Shown here: positions 1-12,216 of the stretch, in pieces
How the letters are laid out: each line of letters starts with the position of its first letter
How positions within the stretch are numbered: position 1 is the first letter of the stretch
DNA from: Nyssa sinensis
Taxonomy: Eukaryota > Streptophyta > Magnoliopsida > Cornales > Nyssaceae
DNA length: 64,000 nt
NCBI GenBank assembly: GCA_008638375.1
Contig: CM018046.1
Span: 44,105,706 to 44,169,705, forward strand
Direction of reading: 5' to 3'
Notes under the pieces: generated by a model
Databases searched by the model: none
Told to the model about the DNA's origin: nothing
Seen by the model: the letters and a program-made list of their open reading frames with translations, nothing else
Translations under genes and position numbers: made by a program

Positions 1-1937
1 AAATTGAAAAAAAGAAAAAATAAATAAATAAAAAGGACTAATTTTGTCAAGTTGATGAAAAATTAACAAAAAGAATGTATCTATATATTGTCAAGTAAAA
101 TAAGAGAAAATTAGTATGATTTCAAAAATCTCAAAAAAAGTTAGTATAATTGTTAGAAACCTCATAGAGAATTAGTATAATTTACCTAATAAACAAAAAT
201 CTATCCCACCCCTACGAATGGATGGGATAAAACCTTTAATTTTTGGGGTGGGGAGGGAAGCGGGGGTTATGAAGAGAATAATGCATCGATTTTCGACTAT
301 AAGTCTTCTCTGAGTTGGTGGTCCTAAGGTTTGATCTTGAGATTTCAAAGGACTTGCCGTTAAATGTCTCAACCACTTGATCTAGTCATTGGAATTGAAT
401 GGGATGGAAGTTGTTTACATTTACAAATCCAAGTGTAATTGTGTGCTTGTTTGTAACTTTATAACTTCAGATAAGTAATGGATCCAAAAATAATAATAAG
501 AAGTTGAAACGGACAATGATTCACTTCCAGTACTTGCTTAGAGTAGAGTATTGAAACCATTAACTTTAGTAATTGGCTTAGTAAGAGTATTATTCAATAC
601 ATACAATATAAAATAAAATTTAACAGTTAAAATTATTTTTACATAGTTTTTACTAAATAATAAATTGATTATATTGTTTAAAATTCATTCTCTTACGGAT
701 TAATTATTTTTTGAGAGTATTTTTAATATTTTACATTATTTATCTAGTTGCTTCTAATTTTATGTATTTATAATTGAAGAGCCGCATCTTATTATAACTT
801 ATAACTATTTCAAATCATAGTAAAATTATAACAATCATGTACGTAATTCTATTCTGAAGTGAACCACATAATTTTTTTTTTTTATATTCTTGTGCGTATG
901 ATTTTAGATTTATTTTTGTGTCTTATCGGTTTTGATTAAGTAATTATATTCTTAACAATAAATAAAATATATTACCATGCATCTGAAATAGAAAATGGAG
1001 TTCGAACTGTCGATTGCATTTGTTCTAAAACACCAGTATTCCTGTTACAGATTTTAATGCTTGAATCGAAACCATGTATGTATCATGCATTTGAAATAGT
1101 TAATCACTTAAAACCAATTCAAACCATTGTGGTTATGTTTGGTTTAATTTGTTTATCGTATTTAATATATTCTTAAGAATTTATTAAATATTTAATTGAT
1201 AATAGAATTGACCATAATTTTTTTTAATAATTACAGTTTGAATTTAGCTGATAAATCTATATTTTTTCTTTAAATTAATCTAGTTTAATAAAAATGTCTT
1301 CAATTTAATATCTGTTAAATAAATTTAAGTATTTATTTAAATGCTAAAATACTTAATTTAAACAAATACGTATTCATAATTATGTAATTCAAATAATATT
1401 TCTTTACTGCTCAATCAAACAATCACTGTAACATATTTTTTTAATGTTCAACTGAAACAATGAAAGGGTAACAGAGGACGTATGATAGAACTGAATCAAC
1501 TGATGAAATCACAAACTCAAGGGTGAAATAAAAATGAAATTCCTCTCTATTTTCCTTCCCTTCGAGGTGCGCTTGACATCACCTCGCGCACGTTAGTAGG
1601 CCCCATGCCAATAATCAATGATACTCCCAGAAATTCAACACCCACATGGTACTAGTGAGCCACCCCCATCAGCCTAATTCCTACTATTTTTCTTTTTCAG
1701 AAAAGAAAACAATATGCATTCATATATCTATATATCAACAAGTATCATCATCATATTATATTTATATAAACTGAGGTTTCCAACTACTTACATACACATT
1801 TAAATAACAGACCACAACTCTTAATCTCTATTCATTATATCATTTGAATATACTGATTTAGCAATTAGCTCTGCTAATCCCAACTTAATAATAAAGTTAC
1901 AGGAAACTTCCTAACACTACCAACTAATTAGCAAACT

Positions 1938-1969
<32 letters not shown>

Positions 1970-2080
1970 GTATAGATTCGTATTTCTGTAGCACTACACG
2001 ATACTCAAAAGCTGTATATTGGTTTCTGATCTCTTCCCACGGACTGACTTCTCTTCTTCTTTGTGAACTAACACTATCTA

Positions 2081-2119
<39 letters not shown>

Positions 2120-2168
2120 TTCTTTATCTTCATGTGTCATGACTCCATTTTTTATTTATTTAATACTT
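1..2168. other. AT-rich intergenic DNA, no gene seen
   Basis: No open frame of coding character and no recognisable RNA gene is visible. The stretch is dominated by A/T homopolymers. It holds (TA)n microsatellites at about 1938-1963 and 2083-2115, the latter just past the 3' end of the minus-strand dehydrogenase gene. Confidence 0.7.
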
Positions 2169-2552
2169 TTAGTCTAAGCCATTGAATGTATCAAAAACTC
2201 CCTTGAAATCTCTGAAAACCATGATTTCAGAAGCGGACCATAACCGTGCTGCTTCAGTTGAGTTTGACCCCAATTTTGACGTCGAAGCTTCATTGCAGTC
2301 TGCGAAGTACTTTCCAGTGACACTTACAAGTCTTGGATGAGTTGCAACGTAGCATGTCGTTGCAGCGGCCTGAAAAGCAGATTCAGTACATAGTATAATT
2401 AACATATACATCCATATATACATAGATGAATATCAAAGAAATATTACCTGAGGAATTGTCTTCAGGAGCTTTGAAGCCAAGAAAAATACCAGATCTGCAT
2501 ATTTTAACTTTTAAATTTCAAAACCTGAGAGAAGACTCAATTCTCTCTCGCT

Positions 2553-2584
<32 letters not shown>

Positions 2585-3250
2585 TATATATACATTCAAG
2601 CTCAGGTATTGAAGAATGGTAATAACCTGTGATGAGGCCTTCACGATCTCTAGTGAGTCTAGTTCTGACGATTCCTGGATGAACGCAATTTACAGTTCAC
2701 ATTTGCCTCCATTTCCTATAATATATTATAAAATTCAAACAGCACAATTAATTCAGTGGACAAAAAAAAAATTTAAGAAGACAACAAATTTCACTTTTCA
2801 TTGTTGTATTTTAAATAATTTACTCTCAATTTCTGAGCGAGTTCTTTGGTGTGCAGAACGTTAGCCAGCTTCGAGAGAGCATAAGCACGTGTGGCATCGT
2901 AATGACTGTGGAAGACCGAGCATAAGTTTCAAAACAAGGTCAAAGGCAATTCTCTCATTTATTGAGATCAGTGAGTTAGTTACAGCTTCCCGATTTTCTA
3001 AAACTATGTGTTCAATGTGCTTACCTTTTATTTCTGGTTATCAGCCCGAGATAACGAATTACATCACCGGAAAACCAACCGTGAATGCTCGACGACACGT
3101 TTACAATTCGTCCTTGAACGCCGGTCATCCTCGAGGTCTCGATCATCTTCTTCAGCAACAGCTTCGTCAAAAGAAAGTGACCTGAAAGTTTCAATAGAAA
3201 AGCCTGATCAACTCTAACTCAAATAATACGAATGCATAGTCTATAGGATT

Positions 3251-3287
<37 letters not shown>
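2083..3287. repeat. (TA)n microsatellites in and next to the SDR gene
   Basis: Perfect or near-perfect TA runs lie at 2083-2115 (3' flank), about 2552-2576 (intron between exons 6 and 7) and about 3253-3287 (intron between exons 3 and 4). They are likely polymorphic in length. None touches a splice site. Confidence 0.85.
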
Positions 3288-3290
<3 letters not shown>

Positions 3291-3923
3291 GTACTGTTAT
3301 ATTGCAAATTTACCTAAATAATTAGTCGCAAATGTCATCTCTATTCCGTCTTCGGAGATGGCGTGTTCGTGAGAGAACTTTCCGGCATTGTTTCTGAGAT
3401 CAACAAGTAAAACGGATCAAACAAAGTGATATATAAAATCATATATATGTGTGTATTTGTTTGAAGAGAATGGACTGAGTTACATGAGGAGATTAAGAGG
3501 CAAATTGAGAGACTCGAACTCCGCAACAAAGTTTCGGACGGAATTGAGAGAGCTGAGGTCAAGAGCCATAACGAGAATCTCTGAATCTGGAAACTCCGAC
3601 ACGATACGAGCTTTAGCGTCCTCTGCAGCCTTGAGGCTCCGAGCCGGGAGGACAAGCCTTGCTCCGCGCTTAGCCAACACCCGAGCCGTCTCAGCTCCGA
3701 TCCCTGACGTCGCGCCTGGCGAATCACAACATCAAACAAACAGGTGACCCTAGTTCGACGACTATGCTGACGATGATTGTACAAGCAGAATCAAATTACC
3801 TGTGATGATGGCGGTGATGGAGCTCAGATCAGGACAGTTCTGGGTGACTTGTTCGGCCGTGGATTTGGAGCCATAGCCACTGGGGCCGATTGAGCCGATC
3901 AGGTATTTTACGGATTCAAGCAT
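2169..3923 (-). CDS. TIC32-like short-chain dehydrogenase/reductase, 8 exons, frameshifted
   Basis: Exons in gene order are 3923-3800, 3715-3484, 3393-3314, 3181-3025, 2905-2824, 2715-2627, 2494-2448 and 2369-2169, all with GT-AG borders that keep phase. The protein starts MLESVKYLIGSIGPSGYGSK and would be about 336 residues, the usual length of plant retinol-dehydrogenase/TIC32-type SDRs. Visible motifs are the Rossmann TGATSGIG (about residues 41-48), NNAG, the IVNVSSS serine strand and the catalytic YALSK (YxxxK). The family uses NAD(P)H; TIC32 itself is linked to the chloroplast inner-envelope import complex, but many paralogues are generic oxidoreductases, so the exact role is open. Exon 6 carries one extra base (an AA where conserved V-T-V-N coding needs one A, around 2695-2696). 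This shifts the frame and would bring a stop in the same exon. It is either a recent pseudogene mutation or an assembly error; all other exons are clean. Confidence 0.88.
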
Positions 3924-4120
3924 TTTCTTCTGCTATTATTATTATTATTTTCCTGTACCCCTATACAGTTTTTCAATGTCGTCGTCGTTTTGATTGCTTC
4001 TTCAACCTTTACTTGAGATTGCGACTGTATCGACTGTTGATAGAAAGCAAAATTGGCCGAGACTAGGAGGCGTGTGTTTTGTTAGGATTGCAGGGAGCGA
4101 GGCCACACTGCATTTACTTT

Positions 4121-4124
<4 letters not shown>

Positions 4125-4159
<35 letters not shown>
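4125..4159. repeat. (GA)n microsatellite upstream of the SDR start
   Basis: About 17 GA repeats, read as (CT)n on the gene strand, begin about 200 bases upstream of the SDR start codon. CT-rich tracts near transcription starts are common in plant promoters and leaders. Whether it is transcribed cannot be seen. Confidence 0.8.
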
Positions 4160-4164
<5 letters not shown>

Positions 4165-4399
4165 GGTAGCGGAGATTTCGGAAAACTGATTAGAAGGCGA
4201 CGGAGAATCGAACAAGAAAAGGGAAGGGGGCGGTTGTATTTGGTGGTGGTCTGGTTAAGGGGTGACGGAGAAAGGCCGGATGGAGAAGCGATTATATAAT
4301 GGGAAGTGGCGGTGGAATCAATTTAGACAGAGGGGAGAGGATTACATCTTTGTCATTGATTGATCGAGATTAAATTTTGTGTGACTGCTTTAATTATTA

Positions 4400-7309
4400 T
4401 TATTGTTTGTAGTTATTAGTAGACGGGTCTTCCAGTCTAAATTGAGTAACCTTATATTAATACAACATCAATTGTATTTTAAATGTTATGTGTTATTAGG
4501 ACATCTCAGCTAGCCCTGAATTTAATTCTTATTCAGATTTAAATTTAATTAAAGGTTTTTAAAAATAATTACTTAATATAAACTCAAACTCATATTAAAT
4601 TTATTTTTATTTAAATTAATGCAATACTATTCACATACTTAAATCAAAGAAATCTAAAATTCTTGGAATATAATGAGAATTATTTAGGTACAAGGTGAAA
4701 ATTTAAAAAAAAAATGAGTAAAAATTAGGTGACTTTTAGAGAATATCAAATTCAAATAAAAATTTTACTCAAATTATTACTTAAATTTGAGTTATTATTA
4801 AAAATGACCTTATGTGATATTTTTACACTTTATTTGGATGGAAAAATTTAGAAAGATACGAGACAAAAAGGGAAAAAATGAGAAATTATTCTGTTCTTGA
4901 TTAAAATTAAAGAATAAAAAGGAAGGGAATGGAGATGTTTCATAATCCTTATTTTTTCTTATTTGCTTTCCTTCCAAAAGTTGAGAACGGATAAAGAAGA
5001 TAGTTATTTATATATTCAATCTCATTAATTAAGAATAGCTTGATCCTATACTATGGACATTATTCTCACAAACTCTTTCTTCATTTTTAAGCAAAATACA
5101 TAAATTCAAATATCTAGATTTATTAAAAAAAAATTCATAAGCATAGAATTACTCAAATATAATTTTTATGAAAATAATCTAATTTTGGCTTTAAGTGAAA
5201 TCTATTTTTGCTTATTCTTATAAAAAAATATATTTATACCATATTTTATATGAGTTCAAATTTATAATAATTTTGAAAAAAAATAATTAAAATAAAAAAA
5301 ACTTAATATTAAGACAATCTAAACGATTAAAACATTATATTTTATATGAATTTGAAATTATAATAACATTAAAAAAATGTAAAAATATCCCATAAATACT
5401 TACCCTTTAAAAAAGAGAAAAAAAAAAAAAAACGAACATACGAGGAAGATGATCGTAAAATCGTAACCTGCTAGTTTTAACTCGGCATGAATAGGTCGTT
5501 GGGAGGGAGTCGGCGATGAATTAAACTGGGAAAAAATACAGATGCGGAGGTGGAGGTGGAGGTGGAGGAGAAAGTTGTATCGTCAAAAGGGAATCGCACG
5601 TGAGGCTGCCAAATTTGCAGAGAATCGGTCAATCCTACGGCCTCGAATCTGTCACTTCCTCGGGATAGAAAAAGTTACCGGTCAATCATTCCCCATTCAA
5701 ACAAACCCCCTCACGCTTTCATCTCCAGTTGCCTTAATATTATTATTATTATTATTATAGGAGCAACATCTGTCAAATTACAATTTACCCCTCTCCTCCT
5801 TCCCAAGTGTAACTGTTCCCCTCGTATTCAAAAATTATAATTAAGACTAAAATTGTATGTATTGAAATTTTAAAAAATTTATAAAAACATATAAAAAAAT
5901 TTGGAAGGAGAAGTCGTATTTTGCTAAAATATTATTAAAAAAATTAGTGATGAAAAACACAATATCAAGAATTTTAAAGAAAATTATAACTCCTTTTGTT
6001 TCTTTTGATCCGTTTCTGATTGTTGTTTCGACTGCAATGACATAGTGACTAATATGATGAGACTGAAGTATTTAACGTATCAAGTATAAATATTTGGTAC
6101 GGGTTCAAATTCTTAATATCGAGTCTTTTATGATTTAAATGATGTGTGTTGTGGGATTAGTATATGTATCCGAAATTGCCTCTCAATTTTACTTCAATAA
6201 TCGTTAATAGAAATTGATCCTAAAATCATGAAGAAAAGATTGAAAATTTGTCCTTGTAAAAGAAAAAAAAAAAAACCTTTTTCTCGACTGTCACAGCACC
6301 TTAAAAAACAGTCCTTAGCCCTCTGATTGGACCACTTTGCAAAATTATGATTTAAAACATTAGATATATGTACTTGCTTTAATCATGATTAAAATAGATA
6401 TAACTTTCCAATAATCATGAATCTAATAATTAATCATAATCCAATACATATAATGGAGTTGTATGAATCTTAGATAGTGATTCGTGAAGGCAGAGAGAAT
6501 ATGAGATTGATTATATACGACACGTTTGCTAATGAAACTTGGACGGCCATGGAAAAAAAGGTGGGTAGGAGGTTTTAAATTCTTGAAATGGTTTATAAAG
6601 GAAAAGAAGAAAGTCACGAAATTTCAGCTTTTTGGTGCACTTGCACAGCTCCCATGCGGGGAGGGGACCCTTTTCCACTTCATATTCCTTCATCCACAAT
6701 TTTCTTCTTTCCATATTTTATCAATGGGGAGTGTGTTCATTTCGTCATGCAACTGGATTCTCCATCACTCCCATCCCTCATCACTCTTCCCCTGCCACGT
6801 CTTTTATATATATACACTTGTATAGGTATATTTCAGATTAGTTATTCTCTTTCTCGTTAGAAAGAAGAGTGGCACGAAGAGAATGAATAGATTTCCCTTC
6901 ATTCGAGGGGAGTACTGTTATACAATTCAACAAATTTTAGAACTTGTTTTACAAATTAATCCGTCTCAGTCTTTAAATATTTTATTTTTGAATCATAATC
7001 CAATATCACATTAGTTTATAAGCAGAGTTTTAAAAAAATTTAATTGAAAATAACATTTTTTCTTCTTCTAAAATGAACTATAAGGGATAGTTTAGTGACA
7101 AAAAAAGGCGGATGTCATTGTTTTACAAGTTTCTAGTTTCACTCTTCCTAAGTGCAAAGTTCTTGGCCATCCCATCAATGGTGGGTGGCGGATCTAAGGG
7201 AAGAAAGAGGGGGTTATTACTTTTCTAAAAATTTAGATCTTGTATTTTTTATTTCTAATTTTGTTATAATTTTTTAACAAAATATAACTCCTTCCCCTCC
7301 CCTCCAAAC

Positions 7310-7345
<36 letters not shown>

Positions 7346-10080
7346 TATGGATCATCCTAAATTTTAATACCCATTATTTGACCCTCTAAAAAATATAAAT
7401 ATTGTATTTTTTATCACTAATTTTATTAGTCTTTTAATGAAATACGACCCTCCCCCCCAATTTTCATTTATATATTCATGTGGACCACTAAATTTTTACA
7501 TCTACAATATGACTCTGTTAATTAAAATTTTTGGACCCGTCACTATATCACTAAAATTTTTGGACCCACTAAGTACAAGACGTAAGTGTTGTTTCAAAAG
7601 ACTCTGAGACCTAAAAAATTTATCCATCAATGAATTTAAAACAATATTTGGAATGTGAAGTCATCTTCGTATAAAAAAAAAATCATTTTTTTCACAAAGG
7701 AAGAAAATTATTTGTTTTCTTTAATATTGTGCTTGGATAATTTAAAGGGGAAGAAAATGAGAGAATAAAATTGATAACGAGGAAGAGGAGAGACAACTAG
7801 TGGAATTTCTTTTTCTTTTCAGCAATAACATGAAAAGAGCATCCCTTTCACAAAAACCTACAGACCCCCCCCCATCCTGCCACTTCAGCACCTTGTGATC
7901 TTTATGAAGATCATTACAGCCCACTCCTAGAATGTTTTTGTAGATTCCGAAAATGTAATTTCTATCTTTATGTTTATAATACTTCTGTCTCACATCAATT
8001 GAATGAGGAATAGTATGATTATAATATAAGACACTTCAAATCTGACTACTAATACCTCAAACTTTAATTTTAATTTTTTAATTATAATATGAGGAAGTCT
8101 TAAGAGTCCTGAAAGGGGCATAATCATTTCCTTCGGTCTAAAAAAATTTGAATAAGAGTTAAAAGAGGCCGTTCTATCTTTTTCTTTTTTGTTATCTTCT
8201 ATTTTTTAAACTAGAGATGATATAAGCTCTTCTCCTTTCAACTCCCTAAACCGAAGCAAAGTGTAAGACCCATCAAAATCTTTTCCGTCCATAAGTGAAT
8301 GAAAAAGAAGGGATTATCTGTTCTATTCTTTGCCCTTTCACAAAGGGCTGTCTCTTTTATTTTTGTTGAAGAAGCACAAGTATGAATTTAATATTAGCAG
8401 CACATGGGGGAAGATTTTGACTTCAAACTTTAGATTCCAACCAGTAAAATGCTGAATGCACGCTGCTGTGAGATCCTGACTCTTTCAACTCCTGACTTCC
8501 TCTTCATCACTCATTTCAACTACGACTTTGACCTCACGTAACACTTCTATATTTTTCTTTTCTTTTCTTTTCTTTTCTCTCCCCACCTAAGTTTTACTTT
8601 TTTCCGTCCTAATTTTATAATTCCTCTTCTTCTTCTTTTTTATGTCAAAAAAGATGAGATGAATTTACAATTAATTTACAAAATGTTAGGAAATTTTCAG
8701 ACAACTATCTTTGACCAATTTAAACTTTAAAGTGGATGTATAACTAATGGGAAACGAGTTTTAGTATGAAGATTTTATATTTTTAATGTGAAACAAATCA
8801 AATTTTTTGACTTTTTAAATAGTTAAATTCTAAAAAAACATTAGAGTTTCAATTTGAGATACATGGAGTTTTTTTAAAATTTTTAAACTACCCTTATTCA
8901 AAAGAATAATTATAATAATATTTGTGAGATTTGTAATAAGGATGATAACGAGGTAAGTTTGGGACAGAGAACTCCTTTTGCAGTTCTATGAGCAAAAAAA
9001 TAAATTGCCTTCAAACCCATTTAATCTTTATGATCAGCTGGAGTGGGTTCTTGTCGGGATTCCCATTTATTTTTAATTTGAGATATATAGAGTATTTGTT
9101 ATTTTCAAATTACCCTTACTCAAAAGATTTGTTTTTTGTGAGGCTTTTAGCCATCCACTAAGGCATAAAGGGGGGGGAAGTGTTTCTTCTTATCCTCGTG
9201 TTTCATGCCAATACAATACTTTTCAATTTCTCTTTTGTTTTATTTTATTTTGTTGCTTGGGTTTCTAAAGAGAGACACCTTTTTTGGGCCACTTAGCCCT
9301 AAACTTAATGTTTTTCTATTAACCAAGAAATTCTAAGCCCCCATATCTAGTAATTGGAGGAATGCAAATGCAATGTTTAGAAGGTAATTAATTTGATTGA
9401 GACTAACATCTATGATAAGCAAAGTCTATTATAATTAGTTAAAATCATTGCCTTGACTTGCATTCAAAGTCATGCAATGTATGTAATTAGGAAGGAAAAG
9501 AGGTGGGGGATTCAATGGGTTGAGTAATCATAGTTCATACACCCCTCTTTGTAAAAGATTAGCGGAGAAAAAATTTCTTCCTTTGGAATTTTCATGGTAG
9601 AAAGAATACCCAAATGCAAAAACATAAGCCATACAGAAAGTGATGGATGATAAACCCCATTCCATTGTAGAATGTTGAAATTGACATGAACTTGTATAAA
9701 TTTAGAGAGATATTTGCGTAAATCTGATTCATAAATCAGGCTAATCAGACTTAATCACGTGGATAGGTTGTCTGGTTATAAAAGATTTTTTTTTTTAAAA
9801 AAAAAGGTGTTTTGTTATTGATTTGTCCATTTATTTGAATAATAGACCCAACTAAATGTTTTTTTTATAAATTTGGTGGTCCAAGATGAAGTTTAGTTTT
9901 CTGACAAATGGTTTTCCTTGGGGGATTCCAGGGGAAATCATTTCCAAGCAAGTAAGTGCAGGAAAACTAGGAACATCATGGTTTCCTACGTCAATTGCTT
10001 TTGTGCATATCCTGCAGCACTTTTGAATGAATGACTCACTTCTTTATCTTCAAAGTGGGTTGTGCCAAACATCAGATGTC
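4400..10080. other. Gene-free AT-rich region upstream of the SDR gene
   Basis: I see no convincing gene. The short open frames lack codon bias and homology. The stretch 6630-6820 is GC-richer and ends in a TATA-like run (6798-6815) but no coding exon follows. A (TA)n run lies at 7314-7342. Confidence 0.6.
7241..7560. repeat. Two degenerate direct copies of a 162-bp AT-rich unit
   Basis: The run TGTATTTTTTAT starts at 7241 and again at 7403, followed in both copies by similar blocks: a polypurine-poor C cluster (CCTTCCCCTCC versus CCCTCCCCCC), then TTCATATGGA versus TTCATGTGGA, then CTAAATTTT. A relic of the same repeat style appears near 56200-56320. Probably transposon-derived. Confidence 0.5.
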
Positions 10081-10429
10081 ATTTGGTCCAGTAGATAAGG
10101 CGCATGAGACTGTAGAACCAAGCTGTAAAATGTCTCTCTCTCTCTCTCTCTCCAAAGCCAACCAATCCTAGGGTCGATTAAATTGGATGACTTCATTATG
10201 TTTTTGTAGGAGTACCTGAAAATATTGTGCTAGGATAATGAGACCTCCACAAAGCAGTGTTACCATTATTTATTAAAGGTGAAAATATGAAATATATTAT
10301 TTCACAATGGCCTGAAGTTGATCCTCAGCATGTACTGATAACTCATTTATAATGACCCAACCCCATTCTTGTCTCTAGGCAGATTCATCTTTCATGTGCT
10401 ATTTAAAACAAGAGAAATGCTAGAGATTA

Positions 10430-11250
10430 TATCATTTTTGATATACTACAAAGTAACAGATCAATTTTTATATAACACGTGTAACTATAGACTAGCTAAA
10501 GCTTAGTCGTACAGAGCAGAGTTAAACACCCAACCTTCAGAGCTCACAAGTTTGTGCACAAGGCCTTTAGAGCGTCCCTCAGGGTTCAGAGCTCGCCACC
10601 ACCTTAAACATCCAACCGAACTAAGGATAAGGAAACAGTTTTCAACAAGAAAACTGTCACTTTCGAATATCTCTCAAGCGCAGTATCCAACTTGGTAACT
10701 GCCATTCTCCGGCGATCAAATCCCTATATTCATGGCTCCAAATCCTAACCAACTTAAGAAATCTCTGGCCTATAAATAAGACCCTAAGGTACGCCGTTAC
10801 ATTCAGGCTCATTCTTTGGTTTACATTAAAGTCTTTTAATTCAGTTTATTGACTTAAGCATCGGAGTGGTTACCGCCAGAGTCAATCCGGTGGCCCTCTG
10901 ATCCTTCTCTTTGAGTGTTTCTCAGGCGACGGAGTTCAAAGCCTTTACCGACCAAAAGGTGCATAATCAGTTTGGCGCCGTCTGTGGGAACGCTTGGGCC
11001 ACGTGTCTCGTTCCGTGCTCCACCAGTCCCAACTGGGGGGAGTAGTTGTTGTGCCACTTTGAGTCCCATATCAAATTGGAGTCGGCACTGGCGTCGCTTA
11101 TACGTCCTAGTCGTCATCTTCCTTGCATCAGGCTTTTTCTGCCTAGGAAGAACAAAGTCGTGAGGGCTCTTAAGCCCAAAGCGAACAATATAATGCACGC
11201 GGAACCTACTATATGCCAGAACAAAAAAGTGCAGCATCAATTTTTATTCT
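10430..11250 (+). mobile_element. LTR retrotransposon remnant: LTR 3' part plus primer-binding site
   Basis: The block is GC-richer than its surroundings. A TATA box (TATAAATAAG, about 10769-10778) is followed about 200 bases later by TTTGGCGCCGTCTGTGGGAA at 10971-10990. This sequence is characteristic of the start of the internal region, with primer-binding site, in plant Ty3/gypsy Tat-type elements and their non-autonomous relatives. The LTR should end just before it (about 10969). No gag or pol coding follows and no second LTR is recognisable, so the element is truncated near 11250. The LTR 5' border is uncertain. Confidence 0.55.
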
Positions 11251-11289
11251 ATTTTGATCACATTCTCTCACAAGAGTGAGACTCACCAT

Positions 11290-11831
11290 TTATTAAATGA
11301 AAAATATTCTCTTATCCATGTGGGAGAGGTGGGATCAGAGTAAGATAAAAAGAATGGGATCAGCAGCATTGCTCTTAAAACACATACTTATAGGGGCACT
11401 TGTGTTTCTTTATATGTATACACAAAGCTTAAGAAAGCCATATATTTTGTTAGTTCGTATACATTGTTAGTAAATTGTCTAATAGCCTAAGTTTTTAGAA
11501 TAATTGGTGATCTAACTATCAGAGTTTTTGGTTTCAAGTCTATTTCTCTGTTCATTTAACACTTTTTTATGGGATTACACTTGAGAGATGGTGTTAGTTT
11601 GATATACATTGTTAAGTTTGCACTAAATTTTGCTCTCACACTCTATTCTGTTACTCTCTAATGGAATTGCATGTGAAAAAGGGTGTTAGTTTGATATATG
11701 TTATTAGTTCATTCTCTACTAGCTTAATCTTTGAAAATAACTTATGATTTAAAAGAAAAAAGAAGAAAAAAAAAAAACAAAGAAAGCAACGATGATAAAC
11801 AAAAACGTAGAGTCAGAACGAAAAAAAAAAT

Positions 11832-11865
<34 letters not shown>

Positions 11866-12178
11866 ATGAGTAGTTAAAAAGTAAAAAATGGAGATGTAGA
11901 AGAAGACTTCCTCAGATAAAACCTAGCCAATTCCCTTTCAAGATGATTTGTCTCTTATTTGGATGCAACCACTTGATCAGACCATAGATTTTGTATCTCT
12001 AATATCTGTATATCTTATTCAAAGCACTCTTTCCCTCTCTCCAATTTGATGTTTTTGTTAGCCAACTCTATTTGACTAACAAGGTGCCTTGAGCACAGCG
12101 AATCCCACAACACTTAATAATTAATCTGTAAATTGTGCATTTGGTCATATCTTCCCACTCACTCATTTCCCAATCTAA

Positions 12179-12216
<38 letters not shown>

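Noticed and set aside
6526..6860. Possible small gene with TATA-like run at its 3' side
   Set aside because: Three frames are open at once and none has coding bias; the TATA-like run is a simple TA repeat and no exon follows.
10854..11279. Overlapping open frames on both strands of up to 128 codons
   Set aside because: They lie in the GC-richer LTR and primer-binding-site region of a retrotransposon remnant and match no gag or pol motif.
7314..12213. (TA)n runs as promoter TATA boxes
   Set aside because: They are long simple repeats with no adjacent gene.
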